A stretch of 64,000 nucleotides of DNA from Strigops habroptila (GCF_004027225.2 NC_044282.2:50312576-50376575); one strand, 5' to 3'; shown: positions 13,301 through 24,055, counted from the first letter of the stretch. A program made the numbers and translations. The notes: generated from the letters alone by a model not told the origin.

Positions 13301-16300
13301 TTGAGATTACAAGTGTATTGCTTATGTAGCTCAAGCAATATGTAGCTACATATTGGTTATGTAGCTATATATATATTATATTATATATATATTATGTATA
13401 TTATATATCTTATATGAGCTATAATCTTATATTGCTATAAGTAATAATATTCTTGTTATTGAGAAATAAGAATAGCAGCTTTATTTCTGTTATTTTACTC
13501 CCATGTAGGATGGCCTTCTCCTCCAAGGTTATTCAGATTTCATAAACAGGATCCACAGTCAAATTCCTCAGATAACTTCAGATGGAAAGAGACTTCAGGT
13601 ATAAAGTTTATTCATAGTTTTGGGGGGTTTTGGTGGTGGTTTGAGGTGGGGTTTTCTGTTTGGGAATTTTTTTTCATGTGGCTTGCACTGTTTTCAGTTG
13701 TTGACTATTACATGGCATGGAGCATGCTGCTTTGAAGTAGAGTTCGTTACACCTTTTGTCCAAAACTAACATAAGTTCATTGGGGTCAGTAATGGTCTGT
13801 GAATATGTATTTTTAGGATCCTAGATCTCAAAGCACAGTGTTTAGCAGTATTCGAGTTACTTAGAGAAAAGTGTATCTGAAAAAATCTTGATTCATCAGC
13901 TCTCAGTAGTTCAGCTTTCTTCCTCTTAAATGACTCGATTTTTATAAGAGAATAGTTAAGTAGCTTACTTTGTCTTGGCTCTTGTCAGCTGGGTGGTTCC
14001 TGTGATGAGGAAAGGAAGTCAGGGACTCTTTCCATTGTGCTACATTATGCTATTCAACTGTATAACATTCTTCAGTTCTACTGTGACCTTTTTTGCTGGG
14101 AGAATCTGATATTTATCCATCTGGCTTTTTTTTCTTCTCAGGTGATTGTGTGCTCTGCCACACTACATTCTTTTGATGTGAAAAAACTATCTGAAAAAAT
14201 TATGCATTTTCCCACCTGGGTTGATTTGAAAGGAGAAGATTCTGTCCCTGAAACTGTACACCACGTAGTTGTGCCTGTAAATCCAAAATCTGACAAACTC
14301 TGGGAAAGACTTGGCAAGAATCATATCAGAGTAAGTGGTCTATAAGTGAAAATTAAGATTATTTGATCATGTTTGTTTATTTAACCTTTGGAATTGGGGC
14401 CTAATGTTGTAGGATCTTTGCCAGCTATTGAAACAGCTTGGTGTATCTGAAATGGTTTGTTCCACGACAGTCAGCATCATAATATTGGTGACATTATAAC
14501 ACTGGTTTTGAACAGCTTCATCTTATAAACATGAGCAAGAAAGATCTTGATAGAGCAACATTCTGATTTTTACTAGAGCAGAATGGTACCACGCTGCTTT
14601 TTAACTCATTTCACAGTTAATGGTCTGTGGCTTAAATGTAGTTGATGCCTGTGTTTTCTAACTGATCAGGGGAAGTAAACCTTCCAACAGATAACTCTGT
14701 AAAGAAGTTTTGTTTCTAACCTATGCGAGATGAGCAATTTTTAGAAGGATGGATTTCATCTCAGACTACAGTTGAGACAAATTCTAAATTAACCTGACAC
14801 CTATTCACGTGAGGTGGTGGTGGTAGTTTAAGTTTTTAGTTCTGAATAACCTGGGACTGTATTTCATTCTCAGCAACTCTTACACAGTTAGTAGGTTTTC
14901 TTAACCCCTCGTTATCTTTGGAAATTTTCTTTGTTAGGTCTATTAGAGCCATTTCATTAAGTCTTAGTGTGCATTTATTTCTTTAGGGTTTTAGGTTTAT
15001 ATCTGATTCAGCCTAGCATAAGGAAAAAGATAGGGAACAACTGCGTGTATGATTTAGCTATATTTATAGTACATTGTTTTCTGGTTTTGTGGTGGTTGTT
15101 TTTGTAATTCATCACTTCAGTCAAAAGTGGCTTCTGTCCAGAGTGTGTATAAATAATTTTGTCTTTTTTTTTTTTTTTGTGATCAAGTTTCATGTGCTTA
15201 AACTCAAGACTTTTCCATAGCTAAAGGCAGATTAGCTTGTCAAGTGGGAGAACAGGATGCTGGGGTTACTTTTAAAGTTTACTTAATTTCTTGCTAATTA
15301 CAAATTAATGGAGGTAAGTATTTCCTCTGTGAAGTACGGACCAATGACTTCAGAGGTTTATTTGCTTTATTTCTTTTCCCAGACTGATGAAGTACATGCA
15401 AAAGACAATACACGACCCGGTGCTAACACTCCAGGTAATCAGCAATACTAGTGAAGTACTTACTAGCTTGTGAAATAATCATTTGTAAATGTTATGAACT
15501 AAAGCTAAATTATAGTAGATATCAGCCTTGAGTCATGTTCCTCCAAATTTTTATTTCTACATTTCTGTAGTTTTGAAGAGAAATGTTCCTGTAATTAGGG
15601 GTTTGGAAGGATGACAAAGGGGGGAGATAGAAAAAGACTTGACTATATATTTTGCAGGTATGTAAACAAGTGCTTGTTTGGTGTGTGCAGGTAACCTGAA
15701 ACTCCTGAGTAGTTTTTTTCTTTCTGTATTATGTTGGAGCAGGGGAGCATGGTGGGGGGAAAAGAAAAAACCAGAGGTTTAGCTCACTTGCTCTGCTAAT
15801 AAAAGTTTAACTGTTTACTGAAAGACTAGAGAAAACTTTAAATGTATGCTGTGCAAAGGCTTATCATATTTTTAAACAATTTGAATAAAATAACTTCTTT
15901 TACTTAGAAATGTGGTCTGAAGCTATTAAAATTCTAAAAGGAGAATACACTGTTCGGGCAATTAAAGAACACAAGATGGACCAAGCCATTATTTTCTGCA
16001 GGACTAAAATAGATTGTGATAATATGGAGCAGTACTTTATCCAACAGGGTGGAGGTAAGATTTTTTTCTCCCCCCCCCCCACCAAACCGTATTCTGCTCA
16101 CTGTCTTGTTTATGCCAAAGCCAAAATAATATGATAGAGGCCACCACTACTTGGACACAACACAAATAAAATTATGCTTAAGTTTTTTGACATACTGACT
16201 GGACATAAAAGTCAGGGTTTGGTACCGGGGAGCTGCAGGGGTGCCCTTTGTGGGAGGAAGGTAGTTGCTAGGGGCAGGGGTCACAGGAAGAAATGTCTGT

Positions 16301-19300
16301 GTATGACAGTACATATAAGGAGACATAGAAGAAATGTGAGAGAAATCACAATGGGATATTGAAAGGGAGCGTGTGAGGAGAAAGGTGTAGACACATTTGG
16401 AGAACCAAGGGAAGTTTAGACTAGGGAGAGGTGAGGAAACTTGCTTGCACACAGACCTTCTCGTGGGAGCGTGGAAGGTAAGGTGCTTGTTTAATTGTCT
16501 TGCTTTTCCTCAATACCTGTGTCGGTAACTAGAAGCTTATGTTAATTGCTAATAAATTCAGGTGAAATTCCTGAGTTGAGATCTTTGCCCATAGAGTACT
16601 TTTTTTTCCAGTTCTGTGTAGGGATATGTCATAACTTTTATATGATGTTATTAATGCATAGCAACTCTTTCAGGCCCTGATAGGAAGGGACATCAGTTCT
16701 CATGTGTCTGTCTGCATGGTGACAGAAAACCTCAAGAAAGAAAGCAAAACCTGGAAAGATTTAAGGTAATGCAGCAGATTATTGAAGACTTTTCCCTCAC
16801 TTCCTGATATCCGAAATCATATGTTACTTCTTGTTGCTAGTTCTCCATTTAAATTAAATTGTGAGGTGCCATTTCCGTAGGTGGAAATTTACACTGCTGG
16901 TCAATATGACCACTGAGTTTTCACTGAGAGAAGAGGTGGTCTTACTTGAAAAAAAATCCCGAAATTTAAGCTCTGTAGCAGATTACATTGGTTCTTAAAG
17001 TCTTGGGATCTTGAATATTTAAAAACGTTATTTAAATATTAGACAGTTTGGTTTTAAGCTGTTCATTGATTTATACTTGCTTTATGTTGTTGGGGAAAGA
17101 AATCAGGATGTAAATTGACTAAGCTATTAATGTCCAAAAAGCACTGTTGCACTGTGAAAGAGCTTTATGTGAAATGTCCCTAAATGTACAGAGATGCTTC
17201 AAGTGAAGCAGATGTGAAGGACTGCTGTTTCATTGCCTGGGATTTTGTTTAGTTTATTTAGCACAACACTTCTTTACATCTCTCTTTTCATAGAGAGGAG
17301 ATGTCCGTTTCTTGATCTGCACAGATGTTGCTGCTAGAGGAATTGATATTCATGGTGTTCCGTATGGTAAGACCTAACTTTTAAACTAAGCTATTGAATT
17401 GCATACAGCTTCAATATATTTGCAGTCCTAAGCACTAGTGAAAACAGGTAAATGACTTATAACTTCATTTTAAAGAAGTTGTAGGTGTTACAGGCTTGAA
17501 GCAGGCAACTTCGATTGTTCACCAACTTTGATTGTTCACCGGACCTTCTCAAATACCAGAAGATCTACGTTGTTGGGGATTCTTCATTTGTTTTTCCATT
17601 TTTGTCAAAAAGTAACTATGGAAAAAGCAGTTTTATAGCGGAAGCCTGAAATATAGATACTGTAGGTAGTGATACTTGTTATGGCTGTAATAGCCCATGC
17701 ACACAATTTATAGTCTGAGAGGGATAGCAGCAGTCAAAATCATATTATTTTAGGTGTCTGGTCTATGACAATATTTTGTGAATATTGTCTGAATATTTTT
17801 CTAAAAATCTTTTATTCCGTGTGGATTGTGTGTATCTTACACAGTTATCAACGTCACACTCCCTGATGAAAAACAGAACTATGTTCATCGAATTGGGAGA
17901 GTAGGCAGAGCTGAGAGGTATGTATGTGTTCAGAGTGGTCACCATGTTTTCTTCATTATTATCGGTTCTTGTTTCAGAAGTTGGCAATAGTTAGTGAAAT
18001 AATTTTTCTTTCTCCCTTCTCCCCTAATATTTCAGGATGGGTTTGGCAATCTCCCTTGTGGCAAAAGAGAAAGAAAAGGTAATAATACTCCAAAGCAAAA
18101 TTGAACAGAGGTTGTTTATTGAAATTCTGATAATCTGACTTTAATATCCTGCATTGGAAAACCACTTGTTGGTTCTTGCTTAACTGAAAGGGAAATTAAA
18201 TAGATATCTGAATTCTTTTTTGTGCTATAATTAAAGTGGATGTATTATGCTATTTCACAAAATTTACAAGTTTTCCTTTGTTTCTAGGTTTGGTATCATG
18301 TATGCAGTAGTCGTGGAAAAGGGTGTTATAATACTAGACTGAAGGAAGAAGGAGGTTGTACCATATGGTACAATGAGATGCAGGTAAACATTTAGCTTAA
18401 CTAGAATGTTCTGATTCCTCTAAAAGACTCATTTAGCTGTGTAGTAGAAGTACAAAGCTAGTTTGGGGTGTTTATAACCTTTGATTCCATTTGAAGAAAA
18501 AAATTAGAAAACCTTGAAAGTTACACTTCCTGTAAGATATCTCTTGAATTATAAAAGCTTATTTTAATGTTCTAAGCCAGTTCTGTTGGAGACTTATTTT
18601 TCAGCTTCTCTATTCCTAATCAAATGTGAAGAGTTACAAGATGTTAGTTACACATTAGATGGTTTGTTTAGATGGTTTGTTGCAAAACTGTGACTTAAAA
18701 CTTGTTCTCTAACCTGGAAATAGTGTCACTTACGTACATTTTCACTGAGAGTTGTATGCCAAGTATAAATACTTGTTAAATTCACAGCGGCTTCCCCTCT
18801 TTCTACATTAAAGAGGGGTGAATGATGTATCATCTGTGGTAAAATAAGCTTGGACTGTGAGCTTTTTATTATAGCCTCACTCACATAAGTAGTGTAGTAT
18901 GTAAAATAAAGGTTTATAGGTATGGTAAAAACATGCTGAAGATGGAAACGAGCTTGTGTACTCCATTTGAGCAAAAAAAAAAAAACGCATTGTCTCTAGT
19001 GTCTGCAGTCAAGTTGTTTTCTGTGTACAGTTCCTGTTGAAACTACTTGAATGTGACTGTTCAGAACAGTAGTCTGACTGAAGTCTTGGACTCTGAGAGC
19101 CATTAACAGTACTTTAAGACTTCCCTTTTTTTTTTTTTTTTTTTCCCCTAGTTGCTGGGGGAGATTGAAGAACACTTGAACTGCACTATTGCCCAAGTTG
19201 AACCAGACATAAAAGTACCAGTAGATGATTTTGATGGGAAAGTTACATATGGGCAGAAAAGAGCTCTGGGTGGTAAGGAATTAACTACTTCTGAGTTACC

Positions 19301-19743
19301 TTGCTATGCAATGCTCTGTTTGATAGTTGTCTGCTGTGTAACTACAGGATGATAGATTAAAAAAACTTGCTAGGTCTTAAGTCTTCTGCATTTGTCACAT
19401 GCAGTCTATGGGTTGCAAGTGACTAAAGTGCTCGTATGCCTGTGGTTTTGCTTTGGTTTTTTTTTTTTTTTTTGGGTTTTTTTTTTTTTGGGGGGGGGGG
19501 GTTTTTAACAAGTTAACAAAGTTACTTTAACTTTCTGAATGACTGTGGTTAAGTATTATTCTGCTGAAAAACAGTTTTGAACATATCACTCAGATTGGGT
19601 CTCTTTTGGCAGGTGGACTGTATAAAGGCCATGTGGATATTCTGGCACCCACAGTACAAGAGTTGGCTGCCCTTGAAAAGGAGGCTCAGACATCTTTCTT
19701 GCATCTTGGCTATCTTCCTAACCAGCTGTTCAGAACATTCTGA
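1377..19743 (+). CDS. DDX1: DDX1, ATP-dependent DEAD-box RNA helicase with SPRY insert (exons 2-26; exon 1 off the left edge)
   Basis: DDX1 is an ATP-dependent RNA helicase acting in RNA processing, tRNA-ligase-associated RNA work and RNA/DNA hybrid metabolism in nucleus and cytoplasm (family knowledge). Exons read by splice sites and frame: 1377-1428, 2319-2382, 3099-3128, 3379-3475, 5630-5677, 5807-5890, 6820-6903, 7360-7436, 8696-8768, 8883-8959, 9603-9717, 10244-10382, 11377-11437, 12572-12670, 13509-13598, 14142-14330, 15383-15434, 15908-16054, 16674-16765, 17294-17366, 17845-17917, 18036-18078, 18288-18383, 19152-19272, 19613-19743. All introns are GT-AG. The total is 2,207 nt: two bases of a Glu codon, 734 codons, then TGA at 19741-19743. 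Visible motifs are GSGKT, VEPSREL, TPGR, DEAD, SAT, ARGID and HRIGRVGR. The protein is near-identical to human DDX1 and has no break. The start codon (MAAFS... in human) is in exon 1, outside the window. Confidence 0.98.
3099..3128 (+). other. DDX1: DDX1 exon 4, a 30-nt microexon carrying helicase motif I
   Basis: This exon is ten codons long and reads [10 protein letters not shown], residues 45-54 if the missing N-terminus matches human. It contains the whole ATP-binding motif I (Walker A) with catalytic Lys52. The acceptor is tcctgtag before 3099 and the donor is gtaagt after 3128. Both flanking introns are in phase 0, so skipping would keep frame but remove the P-loop. Confidence 0.95.
3379..9717 (+). 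other. DDX1: DDX1 exons 5-12: linker after motif I and the SPRY domain
   Basis: Exon 5 encodes a Lys-rich linker after motif I. Exons 6-12 encode roughly residues 87-273, the SPRY domain that in DDX1 is inserted between helicase motifs I and Ia. Recognisable stretches are [49 protein letters not shown] and [13 protein letters not shown] domains act in protein or RNA contact; in DDX1 the domain has been crystallised (family knowledge). Intron 10 (8769-8882) is only 114 nt and is discussed in the findings. Confidence 0.94.
3678..4369 (+). mobile_element. 5'-truncated CR1 LINE in DDX1 intron 5
   Basis: Sense-oriented CR1 3' end. An open frame of 196 codons (3684-4274) matches the C-terminal part of the CR1 reverse-transcriptase [15 protein letters not shown] start, [25 protein letters not shown] and ending after [13 protein letters not shown]. 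It lacks the catalytic core and the 5' end. Near 4185 one extra base shifts the frame; the expected C-terminal continuation ([10 protein letters not shown]...) is in another frame and ends at a TAG near 4285. The element closes with the tail ATTCTATGATTCTG. It is not a host gene. Confidence 0.95.
9971..10002. repeat. (TG)n microsatellite in DDX1 intron 12
   Basis: About nine uninterrupted GT units are followed by interrupted TG units (atgtgtttgtgttt). Simple repeat. Confidence 0.9.
12281..12452 (+). mobile_element. Decayed CR1 3' fragment in DDX1 intron 14
   Basis: The sequence follows the CR1 3'-UTR pattern: a gttgtccagagaagtt start, then a tgaagactgtgaaaatg stretch, then gaccagatgacctcaagag, ending ggttctatga. 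It is clearly more diverged than the intron 5 copy, so it is an older insertion. Sense to DDX1. Confidence 0.75.
13201..13236. repeat. Poly-T tract in DDX1 intron 15
   Basis: A T-rich run has two early C interruptions and then more than 20 uninterrupted T. It lies well upstream of the exon 16 acceptor, so it is not its polypyrimidine tract. Confidence 0.9.
13336..13445. repeat. AT-rich low-complexity repeat with a 20-bp palindrome, intron 15
   Basis: A perfect palindrome, CAATATGTAGCTACATATTG, occupies 13336-13355. It is followed by about 90 bp of TA/TATA-type repeat (tatatatatattatat pattern). It ends about 65 bp before exon 16. Confidence 0.85.
15383..19743 (+). other. DDX1: DDX1 exons 18-26: RecA-like lobe 2 and C-terminal tail
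   Basis: Exon 19 carries motif IV (IIFCRTK, about residues 509-515). Exon 21 carries motif V (TDVAARGID, about 572-580), and exon 22 carries motif VI (HRIGRVGR, about 601-608), including the arginines that contact ATP. Exons 23-26 encode the DDX1-specific C-terminal region, ending LPNQLFRTF before TGA. The last intron (19273-19612) has a long T/G homopolymer tract ahead of the final exon. Confidence 0.96.
19457..19501. repeat. T17-G3-T13-G12 homopolymer tract in DDX1 intron 25
   Basis: Consecutive runs are 17 T, GGG, 13 T and 12 G. The tract sits in the last intron, about 110 nt before the exon 26 acceptor. Homopolymer length may be unreliable if the assembly used error-prone reads. Confidence 0.85.
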
Positions 19744-19772
19744 TGTGCCACACTTGAGACAAGGCTTGAGTT

Positions 19773-19778
19773 AATAAA
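19773..19778 (+). terminator. Proximal polyadenylation signal AATAAA of DDX1
   Basis: AATAAA lies 30 nt after the stop codon and is followed by the GT-rich stretch tgttctgccctg. Use of this site would give a very short 3' UTR. Confidence 0.55.
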
Positions 19779-19918
19779 TGTTCTGCCCTGCAAATACAAA
19801 AATCCCATCCTGTCTGTGAGTAGCAGTAGTCAGAAAAGGATTAAAATTAAATGTACTTCTTGCATGATGACCAGTGTGTTCAGCATTGTTAACGCTGTGT
19901 TAGCTGTTGTCTTGATAA

Positions 19919-19924
19919 AATAAA
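19919..19924 (+). terminator. Distal polyadenylation signal AATAAA of DDX1
   Basis: A second AATAAA lies about 175 nt after the stop and is followed by a T-rich downstream element (cttctttatctctccttttg). It is the better-flanked of the two signals and is my preferred main 3' end. Confidence 0.6.
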
Positions 19925-22242
19925 ACAGGTCAAAGATCAAGTAGCTTCTTTATCTCTCCTTTTGCTCTTTTGCCTTGCCTTGAGGACTAATTTGCAGACT
20001 CATTCTTTGCATTGCTTTTTGATTTACTGAAAATACAAGTATAGTTAAACAAATTTGCAAGAAGAATAGTTTAATTCTTTGCAAGTATATATGTTGAAAT
20101 TACTTAACCACCTGTGTACTGCTATTTTTAATGCAGGGCTTTTTATAGGTGCATCTATATTTAGACAGCTGTTAAAAATATTGAAGGGGGGAAAAAAATA
20201 CCAACCTCACAACTTCCCGAAGTATGTATTTGAAGCTCTCGGTTATCCTAAAATCCGAAATCTAGGTTGATAACTGCACTTTGCTTCTGTAGTACTAGTT
20301 CTCAAAGTGAATGTGTTTTAAATTTCTAAAATGGATCTTGTACAAAGAGTTCTACAATACTGAGTTCATAGGAAAGTAACATACTAGTATCAAACCAGTT
20401 CATATATCTTCAGGAAAAGCTTTTTCATTAAGCAGGAAAAGTTGAAGTACTTAATGTCTCTTGTGCTGCCTTTGGACAGGTTGAATTTGTTCACATGTAG
20501 TTACTGTAGTCTGATTTGGATTCTTTTTTTTTTTTTTTAAGCTTGGTTTTTCTCTAATGACTCCTCTAATGGTACACAGAAATTTCAGTGACTGCCTGCA
20601 GATTGTCACCTAAAATACCAAGTCATTGGGAATGCCTGACAACTCAGAATGAACGTAACTTTTTGCCTTATCATGAAGACTTCCTAGTCACAAAACATTC
20701 AGTCCCCTTGCAGAAAATAGTAAAGGCCAGATGAAACTCAGGTTGAGCAATGAAACAGATTTTATTTTTTTTTGTGTTACCTGGAGAGGGCAGACTGAGA
20801 GTTCTAGCTATTCTAATAAAATAATAAATTTCTCATTAATTTAAACACATTTAAATATTAAATTTGCTGTGACTGTGTCATGTTCTCTGATCCTAAACTG
20901 GTCATTGTGGTATCCTGCGTCTTAATACCTTTTACATACTTCAAACTGAGGTGGAGGGGGAAGGAGGGGAGGACACATGGGATGCTTATCATCAAAACTT
21001 GGGAAGAAAAATTCTACCTTTTGTTGTATTGTCTTGTCAGATGAGTAATGAAATCTATTGACTATAAGTCAACCAAAATTAATTCATTGCAGTGCCTAAA
21101 ATAATTTTAGATACAGGAGAAAATAGGTCATGCATGCTTGCAAATTGAAGCTGAGAGTAAAAGCAGTTTCATCTAGTTTAAAGTGGACATGTATATATTT
21201 AATAGGGGATCACTTTTAAATTGGGGGGGAAATGGTGGGTGGATGGCATCAAAGTCTTACAAGTATTGAGCTTTTTGTTCACATAACACTTATTCTAAAC
21301 CTGCTACGTGTTCAAAGTGCTGTTATCTTTCAAGATTAGTTATATGGTACCTAAGCTTCGGTGAATGATTACAAATTATGGCTATTTAGTGTGGCTTTTC
21401 AGTCCTAAAATAGAACTGCTTTAGGCATACAACCTTGGGCATGCCAATACTTACTTAAAATTCCTATTTCCTTGGTGTAGCAGCTGGAATTACTAAAATG
21501 GCCTAATATTTTCAGGAGGGCTTTGCTAATGCACCTTCAAACACTGCAGCATAAGGGCAGGTACAGGAGGGAAGAGTTGCTGGTTGAGAAACTTTAAAGA
21601 TTGACTGAGGGATCAGAAACTTCACTGTATCTTGTGCTAAACAACACAATCTCTACTACCCTGGTGAGTAATCTCTAGGAAAAGTATTTAGATGAGATAG
21701 CACATGCACTACTTAACAATTGTTTTGAGGAGTCTGGTGTGTGGTTTTTTATATGAATTTCAGTTGCTGCTGTCCTAAACGCTAGCAAGATGAACTTCCT
21801 GGAAAATGCATTTCTTCAGAAAGTGAGGTTATTTAAAAAATCAAAATAAATAAAATCCAAACTTAAATATAAAGCTGAATGGAATGATACCAACCTTAAG
21901 TTCAGACAATTGTCCTTGTATGTTCAATGTCTTTAATTTTATTTCAGAATTCACATGCTTTTATACCTAGTTAAAGTAAGTGATAAGCCATGCATAGCTG
22001 GATAGGCATGATTCCAGTTAAAACTACCTACCTTTTTGAACCAGGTACTGGGTGGCTTTCACACTCACAATCAAGGTACGAAGATGTTTTCGCATTGGAC
22101 TTTAAAGTCAGCAGATGTGCAAGAACAGAATTTCTCAGGAATGTTTTGCATCTTGTCATTGGGAATATTCCAAGTGTTATGCAACAAGTCGCGGCAGTTA
22201 GGTACTAACTGTGTGTTTGTACAACACAGCCTACATGTATAT

Positions 22243-22264
22243 ACACACGTATGCGTACGTGTGT
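22243..22264. repeat. Perfect inverted repeat, 9-bp arms, 4-nt loop
   Basis: The arms are ACACACGTA (22243-22251) and TACGTGTGT (22256-22264), with spacer TGCG. A further GTAT/ATAC pair at 22237-22240 and 22269-22272 lengthens the symmetry with a bulge. It contains three CpG dinucleotides. Confidence 0.9.
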
Positions 22265-22707
22265 CCGTATACTATGTTAGCTGTCTGACCACTGACCGCC
22301 TGTTGGTGGTGCTGATGTTTCACGTATGGCCAGAGCGGCTGTTGGTACACCAGCCTGCTGCTTCCAACTGGGTCAATTATATTCTCCCTATTCTTTTTTT
22401 ATTTTTTTTTTTTTTTTCCTCCTTAGAAACAAACAAACTCCTAAACAAGAAAGAACTTAAAGCTGTTAGAACTTTTTGTGTGGAGCACAGACTCACAATG
22501 AAGGGCCCTTGCTTCACTGGCTGACTTGTTGCAGCTTAAATAAACATGCAGCCTAAGCTGTTAAGATGGTTAATCCACTAACTTCTGTTTTAAATGGCTT
22601 GTTCCTTGTCTGGATACAACGTTAATTCTTGCTACTGTACATGTCAAAACTGTGTTTATTTTTCTTCTCAGTGTTCATTTCTAGGTCTGGCTAACTGAAA
22701 ACAGCAC

Positions 22708-22728
22708 AAAAAAAAAAAAAAAAAAAAA
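22708..22728. repeat. Poly-A tract, 21 nt
   Basis: Uninterrupted A run with no AATAAA or gene-like body just upstream on the + strand. Simple repeat. Confidence 0.85.
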
Positions 22729-22925
22729 CAAAAACCTTTCATAAATGCCCCCAACAGTATTTGTTGCAGTTTACGGGCTTTGGAACTCTGTAAACAAATC
22801 CCATGTAGGGATGCTTGCGGTGCTTTAGCTTTTCTGACCAAAAGGGGAAAATGTGAGAAATTCAAGATTAGCCGAAGTAAAACAAGCTAAATAAAATTCT
22901 AGTTTCAAGCTTTTTCTCTCTCCCT

Positions 22926-22951
22926 CCCCCCCCCCCCCCCCACCCCGCCCC
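22926..22951. repeat. C-rich tract (G-quadruplex potential on the minus strand)
   Basis: 16 consecutive C are followed by A, CCCC, G and CCCC. On the minus strand this gives several G runs long enough for a G-quadruplex. Confidence 0.85.
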
Positions 22952-23938
22952 ATTTTTTAATAGCTCTGAAGTTGGGGGATGGAGAGATTTTTTTTGTTCG
23001 GCATTTTGAGTTGATCATTTGCTTATTGGAGCACCCTTGTTCAACAGCTTTGTATTTTTAACTAATTTGCTTTAGTACTATGTCTTGAGAGAATTCTCAT
23101 TCTTATAGGATGATTAACTATTCATTTAAGTATTTATAACTACTGGTAATAATCTTTCTTTGTTTTCCTTTATACTCCTATAAAGGTTCCTTTTATGGAA
23201 GGGAAAAGGATACAGATGGTGTTTTCCACTCAGTGTCCAAACTGCTGCACTGGGGCCCCCTTTTAGTACACTCTAAAGGCAGGAGTTCACTGGTCTCTTA
23301 TGCTTTAAGTATGGTATGGTTCTGTTTTGCTACTGTGAAAGCAGACAAAATTGCTGCTGGCAACACAAACTTATACTCCAGTCTTCTCATGTTTATGGAA
23401 TCACACGTACAAATAAACGTGCCTGGTCTATTTGAAGAGGTAATTGGCCTGTGGTCACTACCATATGTGAATATCCGTATAATGCAATAAGCTAGGCTTC
23501 TACTTAAGTCAGTTAGCAAAACAACTGCATCTCAAGTAGATTAGGTAAGTGTAAGAAAGGGGGAAAATGGGATGGTGAGTTCAAAGGGTGAGCTTTACCA
23601 CAGAGTGTGCACCCTTCTGCCTTGCACTTCTGTGTGTAGATAGGGAAAAGTGTAAAAGCTTGAGCCACTTAAAGCAACCCTTTACAACTGCAATTACACC
23701 AGCGTTTGCCAATACACAAAATGAAGATATGCAGGGGATGAGAGAGAGGAAAACCTATGGCTTGTAAGGAATCCTCTTAACAATGATAATTCTTTGACAA
23801 GTTGCTTGAAAGCGAAGTTACTGCTTTGTGGAATTGTTACTAGTTGCAGCTACTGACTCATTCTATGAATGATGAGTGAGCTCTTAATCGCTTCTTAAGA
23901 TGTTTTCAGAAAATACTTTGCATCTTTGTATCGACTTG

Positions 23939-24055
23939 CCAGGACGGATGGGGCTTTGAGCAACCTGGTCTAGTGGAAGGTATTCCTGCCCATGGTAGGT
24001 GGGGTGGAACTAGATGAGCTTTAAGATCCCTTCCAACCCAAACCATTCTATGATC
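23939..24055 (+). mobile_element. CR1 LINE 3' end, short copy
   Basis: The last roughly 117 bp of a CR1: ggggctttgagcaacctgg, tctagtggaaggtattcctg, a degraded cccatggtagg and the tail ccattctatgat. It belongs to the 'gagcaacctggtctagtg' sequence type also seen at 29070 and 48389. Confidence 0.92.

Larger units (their letters stand above)
10244..14330 (+). other. DDX1: DDX1 exons 13-17: remainder of RecA-like lobe 1
   Basis: Exon 13 encodes motif Ia ([10 protein letters not shown], about residues 292-301). Exon 14 encodes the [13 protein letters not shown] stretch. Exon 15 encodes motif Ib (TPGR, about 346-349) and ends within motif II: codons for D, E and A close exon 15 at 12670, and the final D opens exon 16 at 13509. 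Exon 17 encodes motif III (SAT, about 407-409) and the segment before the second lobe. These motifs bind ATP and RNA and couple hydrolysis to unwinding (DEAD-box family knowledge). Confidence 0.96.
1429..19612 (+). other. DDX1 introns 2-25: general content
   Basis: The introns together are AT-rich and mostly featureless. The larger ones are intron 2 (1429-2318), 5 (3476-5629), 7 (5891-6819), 9 (7437-8695), 13 (10383-11376), 14 (11438-12571), 15 (12671-13508), 17 (14331-15382), 20 (16766-17293) and 24 (18384-19151). Identifiable content is a CR1 in intron 5, a decayed CR1 in intron 14, a TG repeat in intron 12, and poly-T, an AT-rich repeat and a palindrome in intron 15. No snoRNA or nested gene was recognised. 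Confidence 0.8.
19744..19945 (+). other. DDX1: DDX1 3' untranslated region (approximate end)
   Basis: This is the sequence from the TGA stop to about 20 nt past the second AATAAA. The cleavage site is inferred, not seen. The UTR is short (about 35-200 nt depending on which polyadenylation signal is used) and has no repeat in it. Confidence 0.7.
19946..23938. other. Intergenic sequence downstream of DDX1
   Basis: AT-rich sequence with no open frame showing coding character. It includes a poly-T run near 20525, a palindrome at 22243-22264 in a CpG-containing patch, a 21-nt poly-A run at 22708-22728 and a C tract at 22926-22951. No recognisable gene or transposon otherwise. Confidence 0.6.

Noticed and set aside
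13999..14110. Possible C/D box snoRNA (GTGATGA ... CTGA) in DDX1 intron 16
   Set aside because: The spacing is too long and there is no terminal stem or clear D' / C' boxes.
1429..19612. U12-type (minor spliceosome) introns in DDX1
   Set aside because: All donors begin GT with U2-type context; no ATATCC/GTATCC donor with TCCTTAAC branch site was seen.
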